Below are positions 1 through 8,538 of a stretch of 26,307 nt of DNA, in pieces; the stretch's first letter is position 1, and the number at the start of each line of letters is the position of its first letter. The stretch spans positions 1,106,439 through 1,132,745 of the forward strand of contig NZ_KQ033912.1 in assembly GCF_000969835.1 (NCBI RefSeq), given 5' to 3'. Made by a program: the position numbers and the translations under genes. The stretch is from Parabacteroides goldsteinii DSM 19448 = WAL 12034. Lineage in GTDB: Bacteria > Bacteroidota > Bacteroidia > Bacteroidales > Tannerellaceae. A model generated the notes under the pieces. That model ran no database searches and was not told the DNA's origin. It saw nothing but the letters and a program-made list of their open reading frames with translations.

Positions 1-19
1 AAGACTGAAAGACATATTT

Positions 20-93
20 TCTTCCTTAGCTCAGTTGGTTAGAGCATCTGACTGTTAATCAGAGGGTCCTTGGTTCAAGTCCAAGAGGAAGAG
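20..93 (+). tRNA. tRNA-Asn (anticodon GUU)
   Basis: A full cloverleaf can be folded by eye. The acceptor stem is TCTTCCT (20-26) with AGGAAGA (86-92) and the discriminator base is G93. The D stem is GCTC/GAGC. The anticodon stem TCTGA/TCAGA carries the loop CTGTTAA with anticodon GTT at 54-56. The T arm is CTTGG-TTCAAGT-CCAAG (69-85). The GUU anticodon and G discriminator fit tRNA-Asn. CCA is not encoded. A terminator hairpin follows directly. Confidence 0.96.
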
Positions 94-98
94 CGGAA

Positions 99-130
99 AA
101 GAGATACTTCAGTGGGGTATCTCTTTTTTT
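99..130 (+). terminator. Rho-independent terminator of tRNA-Asn
   Basis: A perfect 9-bp stem, AAGAGATAC (99-107) with GTATCTCTT (117-125), has a 9-nt loop and runs straight into a T tract ending at 130. It begins 6 nt after the tRNA, so it is well placed to end the tRNA transcript. Confidence 0.85.
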
Positions 131-188
131 ATATAGTATTTCCTACCGGAATCGTTTATAACTAAGTCCGAAAACAACTTATTCTAAA

Positions 189-224
189 GATAAAAACAAT
201 AGCTTCTAAACCCGAAAGCTATTG
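189..224 (-). terminator. Candidate terminator downstream of the rhamnosidase gene
   Basis: A perfect 9-bp inverted repeat, CAATAGCTT (197-205) with AAGCTATTG (216-224), has a 10-nt loop. On the minus strand the stem is followed by TTTTTATC, the usual intrinsic-terminator layout. It lies about 270 nt beyond the rhamnosidase stop, and the hairpin at 238-271 is met first. Confidence 0.5.
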
Positions 225-237
225 CTTTTGCAAAATA

Positions 238-271
238 CCATCCCGGTGACGTTCTATCATGACCGGGATGG
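238..271 (-). terminator. GC-rich hairpin, possible terminator
   Basis: A perfect 10-bp inverted repeat, CCATCCCGGT (238-247) with ACCGGGATGG (262-271), has a 14-nt loop. On the minus strand it is followed by TATTTTG, a weak U-rich stretch. It is the first strong structure downstream of the rhamnosidase gene and could act with the hairpin at 197-224. It could instead stabilise the mRNA 3' end. Confidence 0.45.
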
Positions 272-491
272 CATTCCGATATCATCCTGATGATACACCG
301 CTATATCATTCAGCCGAATAGATTGTATGAAAGTCGGTATCATCTGCGTTCGCTAATAGCTTTTCGAGAATGTTTTCAAATGTTAATCGTGACAAACTCA
401 AGGTCAAAAGTAGGTACTTTTTTACCCCGGTTGTAAGCCATATTTGCTATAACGCATTAATAATCAGCGATGACAAACTTTTTGCTGCCCC

Positions 492-3128
492 CTATAAAAT
501 AAAGAAATTAAGATTGTGTTTGCCAGCCTCCAGTTTGATCACTTTATCTCCTTTGACATAGTCAGGTAAATAAAGCGTAGCCGTACTGTTTGCCGGAACA
601 ACCACTTCATAATTGATCTTCTTTCTGTTCCACTCCCATTTGGAGATGATCTGTCCGTAAGGAGAATCATGTTTTGCTTCGAAATGCTTCAATTCCTTTA
701 CAAAATTCGGACGCAATATAATATGTTTGAAACCAGGCTGTTCAGGATCGGGAAAAATACCTCCCAGACCTTTATAGAACCATCCGCCTATCTCTCCGAA
801 CATCATATGATTATCCGAAATATCACGTTCAGCCTTCAAATCCCAGTTTTCCAATAAAGTCGTAGCCCCATTGACGATCCACCAGCCCCATGACGGATAG
901 GTGTCCTGTGCAGCTACCCTATAAGCTGTCTCCGGATATCCGTTTTCACTCAATGCATTCAGGATTGCTTTTGCCCCCAATACACCGACATCCAGATGGA
1001 ATCCGGCTTCTTCCACTTTCTTCGCCAGATTCTTTGCAACTTTAGCGATCATATCTTCCGGTACGATCTTCCATTGCAGAGGAACACTTAATTCCGTCTG
1101 GGAACCACCGGCATATATTCCGGTCTCCTTATTCAGATATTTATTATTGACAGCTTCTTTGATCTTTTCGGCTAATGCCGTATAATATGTATAATCATCC
1201 TGCTTGTTAAACAGCTTGGCAGCAGTCGCCAATATTTTAGTGTCTACATAAAAATAAACGGATGATGTAAACTCTTTATTGGAACGGGACTTAACCGGAA
1301 CCCAGTCTCCACGTCCCCAGGATGTCAGATGATTCGGACTCATACGATCCACATAATTGACATAACGCTTGATATTCTCATAACAATCAGCCAAAGGCTT
1401 GCTATCTCCATAAAACATATACAGGTTCCAGGGGATAATAGCTATTGTACTCGTCCAGTCCAGTCCGTTATCCGTACCATACCCCCAGCCTCCGGTAGGT
1501 ATAATATCGGGAAGTACCCCGTTGGGTTGTTGCTCATCCCGGTGGTCGGCCAGCCATTTTTCATATACGGTAATCCCATCGAAATTATACAAAGCTGTTT
1601 CTATCGCAAAATGACCGTCACCCGTCCATCCGTTCTTTTCGCGTTGCGGACAATCGGTCGGGTATCCCATCAAATTCGACAGATAAGCATTATTGGTAGC
1701 CCACCACAATTTATTTACCAGCTCACTCGATGTCCTGATCTCTCCGGAAGCAGGCACATCGCTGTGCATAAAGAAAGCGGTCAGGCTGTTCTGGTTTAAT
1801 TCAATCGGTTTGTCACTGGTTACTTCCACATAACGGAAACCTTTATAATTAAACTTTGCCATAAACTCATCCTCGCCACCGCTAAGAATTAAAATATCGG
1901 TCTGGAAAGGATCTTTTTCCTTATCCCCTCTGTAATACACATCAATATTGGACATGTCAATGCGTCCGTTATCAAAAAGCCGTTCTCCATGCATAATTCT
2001 GACTTCGGTACCTTCTTCGCCCGATACCTTGATATTGGTTACACCTGCCATATTCTGACCGAAATCAAAAACATATGTCTTGTCATTTATCTTATTGACC
2101 GACTTGGCCGGAATAGTCAGCACATTACGGATCGGACGGACCTGCTGTGCCACGACATTTTGAGAAGGAACGCCTCTAAGTCCGACGCCTCTCCACTTGG
2201 AATCATCGAAGTCCGGAGTATTCCAGCCTTTCTGTTCGAGCCGGGCATCATAATGTTCACCGGTATAAATACTATTGAATACCAATGCTCCTGAAGATGT
2301 TTTCCAGCTAAGGTCCGTCGGGATGGTCTCTACACTGCCGTCACTGTAAGTGATACGAAGATCCAGGCAGAAAGCCGGCCTGTTCCGCCAGGGAGCACGG
2401 TCAAAATCCCACACTGCTTTCGATTGATGGTTATACCATCCGTTTCCAAGCAAGACTCCTATGGCATTGTCACCATTCCGGAGTTGTCCGGTAACATCAT
2501 AAGTGACATACAGGTTACGTCTGTCGAAACGGGTATACAACGGATCCAGACGGTGGTTACCGATCTTTTCACCATTGATATATAATTCATATAATCCGCC
2601 GACAGCGATATAGGCACGTGCCGATTTTATTTTTTTGCCTGTCGTGAATTTTTTCCGGAAATAAGGAGCCGGTTCATAATTGATATCTTGCCCGTCACCA
2701 ATCCAGGATCCTTGCCAGTTCTTGATGTCCATCATTCCAGTTTCAAAGGAACTGACAGGCGAAAATACTTCTTTATATTCCAGATCGCCGCCTATCACCT
2801 TCCAGTAATATTTAGTAAAAGGTTCGAGTTGTTTACCCGCATAAGTGATCAACATATCTCCGGTGTTTATTTTTCCGGTATCCCATATATCAGCTTTCCC
2901 GTTAACAACTTTCATCGAGTCTTTATCCACCAACACACGATATGAAGTCTGTTTCGCTCCTTGCCTACTGTCATCCATCCTCCATGAAAGACGAGGAGTC
3001 GGATTATCGACACCTATCGGGGTTTCAAGGTGATCACTCTGTAAGCCGGTCAAACGAACAGACTGCCCGCTAACCCCGGAATAACTAAAGAAAGTAGTAA
3101 CAGTAATAAACAATATAAGCTTTTTCAT
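492..3128 (-). CDS. Exported alpha-L-rhamnosidase, GH78
   Basis: This 878-residue enzyme would remove non-reducing alpha-L-rhamnose from glycans or glycosides, probably in the periplasm. Residues 1-21 form a signal peptide (MKKLILFITVTTFF...GVSG). N-terminal beta-sandwich domains (about 25-460) precede an (alpha/alpha)6 barrel (about 463-800) and a C-terminal beta domain, the standard GH78 layout and length. The motif DCPQREKNGWTGD places D492, E497, W501 and D504 with the same spacing as the catalytic acidic residues and Trp of characterised GH78 enzymes. E760 in ATTLLENWD is in the expected place for the general base; both residue assignments come from remembered spacing. The gene lies 150 nt downstream of the esterase gene, with no clear promoter consensus between them. 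The exact substrate cannot be told. Confidence 0.95.
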   Translation of the reverse strand: MKKLILFITVTTFFSYSGVSGQSVRLTGLQSDHLETPIGVDNPTPRLSWRMDDSRQGAKQTSYRVLVDKDSMKVVNGKADIWDTGKINTGDMLITYAGKQLEPFTKYYWKVIGGDLEYKEVFSPVSSFETGMMDIKNWQGSWIGDGQDINYEPAPYFRKKFTTGKKIKSARAYIAVGGLYELYINGEKIGNHRLDPLYTRFDRRNLYVTYDVTGQLRNGDNAIGVLLGNGWYNHQSKAVWDFDRAPWRNRPAFCLDLRITYSDGSVETIPTDLSWKTSSGALVFNSIYTGEHYDARLEQKGWNTPDFDDSKWRGVGLRGVPSQNVVAQQVRPIRNVLTIPAKSVNKINDKTYVFDFGQNMAGVTNIKVSGEEGTEVRIMHGERLFDNGRIDMSNIDVYYRGDKEKDPFQTDILILSGGEDEFMAKFNYKGFRYVEVTSDKPIELNQNSLTAFFMHSDVPASGEIRTSSELVNKLWWATNNAYLSNLMGYPTDCPQREKNGWTGDGHFAIETALYNFDGITVYEKWLADHRDEQQPNGVLPDIIPTGGWGYGTDNGLDWTSTIAIIPWNLYMFYGDSKPLADCYENIKRYVNYVDRMSPNHLTSWGRGDWVPVKSRSNKEFTSSVYFYVDTKILATAAKLFNKQDDYTYYTALAEKIKEAVNNKYLNKETGIYAGGSQTELSVPLQWKIVPEDMIAKVAKNLAKKVEEAGFHLDVGVLGAKAILNALSENGYPETAYRVAAQDTYPSWGWWIVNGATTLLENWDLKAERDISDNHMMFGEIGGWFYKGLGGIFPDPEQPGFKHIILRPNFVKELKHFEAKHDSPYGQIISKWEWNRKKINYEVVVPANSTATLYLPDYVKGDKVIKLEAGKHNLNFFIL

Positions 3129-3278
3129 CCGCTTGTTATTTTATAGTAAAATCATTTATATAAATTATCTTAGTCAAAACATTAGCCGTTCCAAAGCTCT
3201 ATATTCTAAGAAAAATATTGGTTATAAAAATGATTTTTGATGTAATATATTTGATAGTATCTAAATGATACCTGTTTT

Positions 3279-4142
3279 TTAAAAACTCAAAAGCCAGGCT
3301 TCCAAATCTTGTAACATCTCCTTATTGTATTTGAAATCTTTTCTGCTGCCCCATCCATGTCCTCCGGAAGGATAGATAAAGAAAGAAGCCGGTACCTTAT
3401 TTTCCTTTAATGCCAGATAGTAAAGTGCACCGTTTTTAGTAGGAACTGCATCATCGTCGTCCGAAAAAGCGATGTAAGCTCTCGGGGTTTCTTTAGTTAC
3501 CTGCTTTTCATTGGAATACAGATCTTCCAGTTCTTGGGAAGCATCCTTTCCCAATAGATTATCATGAGAGCCGAGATGTGTAAATGATTTGTCCATTGTG
3601 ATCACAGGATAAAACAGCACCTGAAAAGCCGGTCGCACACTTGATTTTACATGTGTTGCCATAGTGGAAGCCAGATGTCCACCGGCCGAAGACCCCATGA
3701 TCCCTATATCAGCCGGATTAATATTCCATTCTTTCGCCTTCTCTTTTACCAGCCGTATCGCCTCTTCCGCATCAGAGAAGGGAACCTCTCTATTTCCTCT
3801 CGGCATCCGATATTTCAAAACAACATAGGCAATCCCTAACTTGTTAAAAAAAGGAGCCCAGTCATAACCTTCGTGATTATAAGCCAGTCCGCCATAAGCA
3901 CCTCCCGGGCAAGCTATTATAGCGCGTCCGGTAGCTATTTCTTTTGGAGGCAGAAAAATGCGCAACGAAGGTTTATAGTTCTGAATATTATCATCGAAAG
4001 GAGTACGGTCTATACCATTGGTATTCGGAAGTCCGTTCTCCCATAAGTCAAGATTAAACTCTTTTTCGGTAACCTGAGCAGCAACAGGGTTGCAGATGAC
4101 AAGAAATGCCCAAAGAATAAATAAAGATGTTATTGTTCTCAT
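3279..4142 (-). CDS. Exported alpha/beta-hydrolase esterase
   Basis: A 287-residue serine hydrolase, probably a carbohydrate esterase or deacetylase. I chose the ATG at 4142 because it gives a clean signal peptide (MRTITSLFILWAFLVICNPVAA). The longer reading starts at TTG (4187) inside the upstream terminator region. The fold is shown by an oxyanion motif PGGAYGG (79-85), the nucleophile elbow GSSAGG with Ser152, an acidic cluster DDDDAVP (Asp at 228-231) and GGHGWG with His262. These match the BD-FAE/acetyl-xylan-esterase-like hydrolases. It sits between the unknown 561-residue protein and the rhamnosidase on the same strand, suggesting removal of ester groups that block rhamnose-containing glycans. 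That role is inference; lipase or feruloyl-esterase activity is possible. Confidence 0.85.
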   Translation of the reverse strand: MRTITSLFILWAFLVICNPVAAQVTEKEFNLDLWENGLPNTNGIDRTPFDDNIQNYKPSLRIFLPPKEIATGRAIIACPGGAYGGLAYNHEGYDWAPFFNKLGIAYVVLKYRMPRGNREVPFSDAEEAIRLVKEKAKEWNINPADIGIMGSSAGGHLASTMATHVKSSVRPAFQVLFYPVITMDKSFTHLGSHDNLLGKDASQELEDLYSNEKQVTKETPRAYIAFSDDDDAVPTKNGALYYLALKENKVPASFFIYPSGGHGWGSRKDFKYNKEMLQDLEAWLLSF

Positions 4143-4183
4143 GATAAACTTAGATTTAATTATACTTATAATGTCTCTTTCCC

Positions 4184-4233
4184 TCAAAAAACAAGAGCCC
4201 GGCTTCTTTTCTCAACAGAGCGTGAAACCGGGC
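4184..4233 (-). terminator. Rho-independent terminator after the 561-residue protein gene
   Basis: On the minus strand GCCCGG (4233-4228) pairs with CCGGGC (4202-4197), with further A/T pairs below the stem and a long loop. The sequence then reads TCTTGTTTTTT. It lies about 30 nt past the stop codon at 4266 and before the esterase ATG at 4142, so the esterase and rhamnosidase genes probably have their own promoter or depend on read-through. Confidence 0.75.
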
Positions 4234-4265
4234 CCTGCAACCGTCCGATTAAAAAAGTTTTATTT

Positions 4266-5951
4266 TCATTGACCGGTTGTGCAATCAATGACCAACTTGT
4301 TACCAGACGGTACAAATCTCAACACATAATCCGTATTATTGCCTTTGACTATACTACCTTTTTCACATGCTACATTATAATTGAATCCTCTGAACTCAGA
4401 CTTTACAGACGATTTTTCAAAGTCTTTAAATGGCAGGCGGTCAAGTCTGTCCTGCGGAACCCTCAACTCAAGTGCCCAATCCAAACCACTTTCTGCTGCA
4501 TTACATGAAATATCGATCTTGTCCTCGTTAAACGTGAAAATAAAATTATTCCCGTTCTTATCTTTAGACTCGACATTTAAAACACTCTTTGATGGTTCGC
4601 TGACTACGGGATCGGCCAAAACAAGTTCCGTCCCTTTTCCATTCTTATCCAGCTTCACAACCCGAAGTCCAATCTTATCGTCCGGCGTACTCCAGTAGAA
4701 TCTGTCGATAACCGGTAATGTATAATAGAAAAATTGTCCGCCCGTACCCGGAGTATCCAGATATTCGGACTTCATTTTTTCATCAAACAAATGAATATCC
4801 CGGAAACAGAAACCATCTTTTTCCCAATACAAATTAGAACGGTAGAAACGGCTGTTATACCAAACAGACTTGTTTCCTTCATTACGGACATCAGCTAAAG
4901 TAGTTATCGCAGTAGCCGGAGTTTTTGGGAATTGTTCCTTAAACCAGCGACCGGATTCTTCCAGTGTCTCTACCCGAATCTTTCCGGCTTTACTCAATGA
5001 GTCGAATAGAGGGAATTGCATGATCAGACCTTCTACCATTCCCGACCAGGTAAATGAGTTTTCCTGACCGGCCTGTGCATAATTGAATGCCAGACAGGGT
5101 TCATCAACAATCGTTTTAAGGAAATAGTCCACCCACTTTTTACTTTTTCCCCCTTCGGTATATACGGGTTCAAGTGTTATAACACCCTGATGGTTAGAGC
5201 CTATCCCAGCATCATATTGGTACATCGGATCGCTGCCTAACATACGGAATACAGGCACCGGGATCTGGTATTCGTCTGTCTGGGCCGGCATATATGCATT
5301 CAGCTTACTGGGATAATAGGCTTGGTTCCAATACCCTCCCCACAATGTATAGCCATCAGTACCAACCTGATCCTTGCAGTTACAGGAAGCGACAATACCA
5401 TATTTTTTATACATATACTCCAACGTATGTGAATCAACATACCAGGATCCTACAGACTTAGGATATTTACCATAAATCTCCTTAAATTTCGCCATATAGA
5501 CATCCACCAGTTTTTCCCTTTCTTCCAAAGTATATCCCGGAGTAAAAGCGATATTGGCTGTCGATACCCATGAATGTTCTCCGCGCCATTTCAATCCGGC
5601 CGCTTCCACATGAGGCTGGGTAATTTCCCACCATGCACCAAGTTCACATGTAGGATTAAGCTTGGTTTTCATCAATTTCTGATACTCCGGATTGATCAGG
5701 GCATCATACTGAAACAGAAAAGTTGCCGGAAAGTTATACTGATTAACCAGGTCGATTTGTTTCTCCACCGTTTCAAACATCAGCGCATCCGAGTTTTCCA
5801 GACGATAGTCTGTCTGGCGGATAAAATTGACTATATTGATTATTCGCGGAGATTTTTCCTTTTTATTACTTGTTGCCTCTTTCGCCGTAATGCTATTTAC
5901 AGAAAACATCCACACACTTACAAGTACTGATATAACAACTCTAAAATCCAT
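4266..5951 (-). CDS. Large exported protein of unknown function, possible NodB-like enzyme
   Basis: A 561-residue protein that I do not firmly recognise. Residues 1-23 are a signal peptide. Residues 35-350 resemble a TIM-barrel or NodB-like enzyme core: strands such as IINIVNF and PATFLFQYDAL, then the dense motifs GAWWEITQPHVE (105-116), GEHSW (124-128), SVGSWYVDSHTLEYM (166-180) and DGYTLWGGYWNQAYYPSK (199-216). Several His, Asp, Glu and Trp residues cluster there, as in a sugar-binding site. Residues 360-561 are rich in beta strands and may form a carbohydrate-binding sandwich. An RBS-like AAAGGA lies 6 nt before the ATG. It is encoded beside an esterase and a GH78 rhamnosidase, so a role in glycan breakdown is likely but unproven. 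Confidence 0.6.
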   Translation of the reverse strand: MDFRVVISVLVSVWMFSVNSITAKEATSNKKEKSPRIINIVNFIRQTDYRLENSDALMFETVEKQIDLVNQYNFPATFLFQYDALINPEYQKLMKTKLNPTCELGAWWEITQPHVEAAGLKWRGEHSWVSTANIAFTPGYTLEEREKLVDVYMAKFKEIYGKYPKSVGSWYVDSHTLEYMYKKYGIVASCNCKDQVGTDGYTLWGGYWNQAYYPSKLNAYMPAQTDEYQIPVPVFRMLGSDPMYQYDAGIGSNHQGVITLEPVYTEGGKSKKWVDYFLKTIVDEPCLAFNYAQAGQENSFTWSGMVEGLIMQFPLFDSLSKAGKIRVETLEESGRWFKEQFPKTPATAITTLADVRNEGNKSVWYNSRFYRSNLYWEKDGFCFRDIHLFDEKMKSEYLDTPGTGGQFFYYTLPVIDRFYWSTPDDKIGLRVVKLDKNGKGTELVLADPVVSEPSKSVLNVESKDKNGNNFIFTFNEDKIDISCNAAESGLDWALELRVPQDRLDRLPFKDFEKSSVKSEFRGFNYNVACEKGSIVKGNNTDYVLRFVPSGNKLVIDCTTGQ

Positions 5952-5980
5952 GGTATCCTTTTTTATATTGAATTAAAAGC

Positions 5981-6014
5981 ATATAACGACACAAATAAAT
6001 GAATAAAACGACAC
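5981..6014. repeat. Two 12-bp direct repeats with a 22-bp period, candidate regulator site
   Basis: ATATAACGACAC (5981-5992) and ATAAAACGACAC (6003-6014) differ at one base and start 22 bp apart, two helical turns. They lie between the end of a LytTR-regulator gene and the start of the 561-residue protein gene. LytTR proteins are known to bind direct repeats with a 21-22 bp period, but the bases here match their published consensus only partly (CGTT core on the minus strand). Binding is inference. Confidence 0.4.
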
Positions 6015-6033
6015 TTACAGGTTTGCTTTTTGA

Positions 6034-6041
6034 CAAATCTA
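6034..6041 (-). promoter_or_regulatory. Possible -7 box for the 561-residue protein gene
   Basis: On the minus strand this reads TAGATTTG, matching the Bacteroidetes -7 consensus TAnnTTTG. A TTG lies further upstream (6069-6067), but the 25-nt spacing is longer than the usual 19-21. It would give a leader of roughly 75 nt containing the 22-bp-period repeats. Confidence 0.3.
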
Positions 6042-6065
6042 TATTCATTTATGCGCTTTTTTAAT

Positions 6066-6845
6066 TCAATAGTTCAGCCACAGCTTGAAAGCACTGATCT
6101 TTTCACGGCTGACAATAATCTTATCTTTAAAAGGAGGAATAACTTTCACGACAACTTTTCCCAGGAAATAAGATTCTATTTTTTGGATAGCCTGTACACT
6201 AACTATCGTTTGCCGGTTTGTCCGGAAGAAGCGATCCGGGTCCAGCTGCTCGCACAACTTATCCAGAGACAAGTCTATTATATGTTCTTTATTCTGATTA
6301 GTTACGGCAAAGGTTATTTTATTTTCAGAATAGAAATAAGCAATATCATCCACCTGCAACGTAAATAGTTTGTCCTCCCCCGAAATAAGGAAACGGGTTC
6401 TGTATTTCTTTGCCGGATTGGTTATATTCTGAAGTATCTCCAGGATATCTCCTTGCTTATTAAACTCTTTATAGAATTTGGAAGTAAGCTTTTCATATTT
6501 CTCCAAAGCTTCGCCCAGCCGTTCCTTATCGATCGGTTTCAACAGGTAATCGATACTGTTCGCTTTAAAAGCACGGATCGCATATTCGTCGTAAGCCGTA
6601 GTAAATACGATCATGCTCTCCGGATTCGCCTGTTCGATAAAAGAAAAGGAAACGCCATCGGTCAGTTGGATATCCAGAAAGAGGATATCGGGATGGGGAT
6701 TATCCTGATACCACTTTACGGCACCTTCCACATTGCCCGGCAAAACCAGGATCTCCCATTCAGGGCGCAACTCCGTCAACATTTTGTTCAGCAAACGTGC
6801 CGCCGGGATTTCATCTTCTATGATGGCTGCTTTTATCTTATTCAT
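6066..6845 (-). CDS. LytTR-family response regulator
   Basis: A 259-residue cytoplasmic transcription factor. Residues 1-120 are a receiver domain: acidic pocket E10/D11, phosphoacceptor D58 in ILFLDIQL, switch residues T82/T83 and K103 in LLKPID. Residues 150-259 form a LytTR DNA-binding domain (RTRFLISGEDK...FFRTNRQTIVSVQAI...VVKVIPPFKDKIIVSREK). Its start overlaps the end of the upstream kinase gene by 8 nt, so the two are co-translated and almost certainly a cognate pair. Targets are unknown. The direct repeats just beyond its stop codon, and the promoter of its own operon, are places to look. All key residues look intact. Confidence 0.95.
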   Translation of the reverse strand: MNKIKAAIIEDEIPAARLLNKMLTELRPEWEILVLPGNVEGAVKWYQDNPHPDILFLDIQLTDGVSFSFIEQANPESMIVFTTAYDEYAIRAFKANSIDYLLKPIDKERLGEALEKYEKLTSKFYKEFNKQGDILEILQNITNPAKKYRTRFLISGEDKLFTLQVDDIAYFYSENKITFAVTNQNKEHIIDLSLDKLCEQLDPDRFFRTNRQTIVSVQAIQKIESYFLGKVVVKVIPPFKDKIIVSREKISAFKLWLNY

Positions 6846-7875
6846 TTAATAATGGGATTTTAACGGTAAAACATTTAGAATCATTCTCTATCGATATATC
6901 CTGATCGCTAACCAGTTTACAACGGGTAGATAAATTCTTCAGTCCGGTACCCGACTTGACAACATTCTGCTTGAGCCTTATTTCATTGCTTACCACTAAT
7001 TTCTTTTTATCATCCGATGTACTCAGATAAATCGTCATCGGGTTATCCGAATTGATTATATTGTGTTTAATCACATTTTCAGTCAGTAGCTGCAATGTGA
7101 AAGACGGTATTTTCTTTTCCAGCAAGGAAGGATCGATCCGGTTATCCACATGGATACAATCCCCCAGCCTCACTTGATGAAGGAAGATAAAAGATTTCAG
7201 GAAAGTCAGTTCCGAACGCAAAGTGACCTGCCCCTCCTGCTGGCTTTGCAGAATATAACGGTAAACGTCCGACAGACGCTGGGTGAACACAACTGCATTC
7301 TTTGGATTATATTCTATTTCCGAAATCAGCGTATTCAGGTTATTAAAAAGAAAATGGGGATTCAACTGATTCTGCAAAGCGATATACTGTGACTTTATCG
7401 CACTCTCTTCCAGCTTATTCGCTTTTTCATGGAGAACGATCAACTGCCTGTAGAAGTTAGCCACCATCGTAAGACAAACAATCACCATCTCAACCAGCCA
7501 TACCACAAACATCATCCGGAAGCCGGCTCCCTTCAACACAAACGGCGAAGGTATCTCCAATAATACTTTTACGACAGAAGACAGCAGATAGTTTATCAAA
7601 AACAAAAGTCCCGCCATCAACAGGCAATTGATCAGTAACTGATTATTCCTTTTCATCAGGACCTGATAGCTTTTCCGCTGCCATTCACTGATAAGGATAA
7701 TACTGAACCCGATCACATTAAAAACAAATACAACCAACAGGAAAGCCCAGAAAGAAATCAACACGTTCTGATGCTGCGGTGAAAGGTCCGAATAAAGCAC
7801 CAGAAACAAATGTGAGAAACAGGCTAATCCCGAGAACAGGAAAAAGTTGAAAAAATGGTTGTATTTGTTTTGCAT
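6838..7875 (-). CDS. LytS/YehU-type membrane sensor histidine kinase
   Basis: A 345-residue kinase. The first 145 residues hold four hydrophobic segments (about 10-30, 38-63, 82-105, 120-142), so sensing is in or at the membrane rather than by a large periplasmic domain. A short coiled linker leads to the His_kinase domain with QLNPHFLFNNLN (phosphoacceptor H174). The N box is LLTENVIKHN (E266, N267, H271, N272) and the G box is SGTGLKNL (about 308-315). All catalytic motifs are present. The gene follows the beta-barrel gene by 15 nt and overlaps the regulator gene by 8 nt. The signal is unknown; neighbouring envelope proteins suggest an outer-membrane or envelope cue. Confidence 0.94.
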   Translation of the reverse strand: MQNKYNHFFNFFLFSGLACFSHLFLVLYSDLSPQHQNVLISFWAFLLVVFVFNVIGFSIILISEWQRKSYQVLMKRNNQLLINCLLMAGLLFLINYLLSSVVKVLLEIPSPFVLKGAGFRMMFVVWLVEMVIVCLTMVANFYRQLIVLHEKANKLEESAIKSQYIALQNQLNPHFLFNNLNTLISEIEYNPKNAVVFTQRLSDVYRYILQSQQEGQVTLRSELTFLKSFIFLHQVRLGDCIHVDNRIDPSLLEKKIPSFTLQLLTENVIKHNIINSDNPMTIYLSTSDDKKKLVVSNEIRLKQNVVKSGTGLKNLSTRCKLVSDQDISIENDSKCFTVKIPLLNE

Positions 7876-7890
7876 TATTTGTTGGATTGA

Positions 7891-8523
7891 TTAGAAGCAT
7901 AAACCGACACGAAAACCCAGATCGTTCTGCCCGTTCATCGAGTAGGTCAGCAAATCTGTCTGGTTGGTGGCATAGCTGTAATACAGAGCCACATGGAAGC
8001 CAAAACGCTTATCCGGTACGGGATAAATATTCACTCCGACCTCCGGAGAGACATAGAAGCCCCAGGGATTTGAATAATAACGGACAGTCGTCATGTAACT
8101 GGAGTTCTCCGCATACATCGCTCCCAATTTCACTCCGACATACGGCTTCAGATAATCATTATGTCCGAGACGGTAGGAAGTGGAAAGACCGAAAGGGAGC
8201 TGGAAAGCCGACAATTGCTGGTCGGTAGTCAGCGATTGGGTCGGCGACAATTGCAATGTCTGGCGGTCCACATATTTATGATTGGTATGGAAACTCAGGA
8301 ATGCTCCCAACGACCAGCGCGGAGTCACATAATAACCGGCTTCGAAATTCATACCCCAGCCACTGATCTTATCTGCAAAATCAGTACTGATAGGTGCGTT
8401 TATCTGCCAGTCCACATTAAAATGAAGGTTATCTTCCACCTGTGCCTGTCCTTTCAAACAGAAAACGGACAGTATCATCAACAATATGAATTGTTTCTTA
8501 AAAATGTATCTTATCGTTTTCAT
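7891..8523 (-). CDS. Outer-membrane beta-barrel protein
   Basis: A 210-residue exported protein. Residues 1-28 form a signal peptide ending in GQAQ. The rest is a run of alternating amphipathic strands rich in Tyr, Gly and Phe (GMNFEAGYYVTPRWSLGAFL, YLKPYVGVKLGAMYAE, GFYVSPEVGVNIYP) and ends in the aromatic GLCF, typical of small 8-strand barrels of the OmpX/OMP_b-brl type. It sits 15 nt after the lipoprotein gene and 15 nt before the kinase gene, so all are probably one transcript. It may be a structural or sensing partner of the two-component system. A ligand cannot be inferred. Confidence 0.85.
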   Translation of the reverse strand: MKTIRYIFKKQFILLMILSVFCLKGQAQVEDNLHFNVDWQINAPISTDFADKISGWGMNFEAGYYVTPRWSLGAFLSFHTNHKYVDRQTLQLSPTQSLTTDQQLSAFQLPFGLSTSYRLGHNDYLKPYVGVKLGAMYAENSSYMTTVRYYSNPWGFYVSPEVGVNIYPVPDKRFGFHVALYYSYATNQTDLLTYSMNGQNDLGFRVGLCF

Positions 8524-8538
8524 AATCTTCCGGATTTA

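Larger units (their letters stand above)
131..491. other. Intergenic region with two hairpins, no convincing gene
   Basis: This region lies between the tRNA terminator and the stop codon of the convergent rhamnosidase gene. It holds two inverted repeats, listed separately, that could end minus-strand transcription. The only open frame, plus strand from 370, is short and runs into the antisense of the rhamnosidase 3' end. I see no promoter consensus or RNA gene here. Confidence 0.6.

Noticed and set aside
20..93. tRNA-Asn as the attachment site of an integrated element
   Set aside because: I found no second copy of the tRNA 3' end and no integrase gene in the window.
370..561. Plus-strand open frame of 63 residues near the tRNA
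   Set aside because: It overlaps the antisense of the rhamnosidase 3' end, has no recognisable motif or promoter, and crosses a low-complexity intergenic stretch.
4143..4187. TTG-initiated 15-residue extension of the esterase
   Set aside because: It would put charged residues ahead of a perfectly good signal peptide and start inside the upstream terminator tail. The ATG at 4142 is better.
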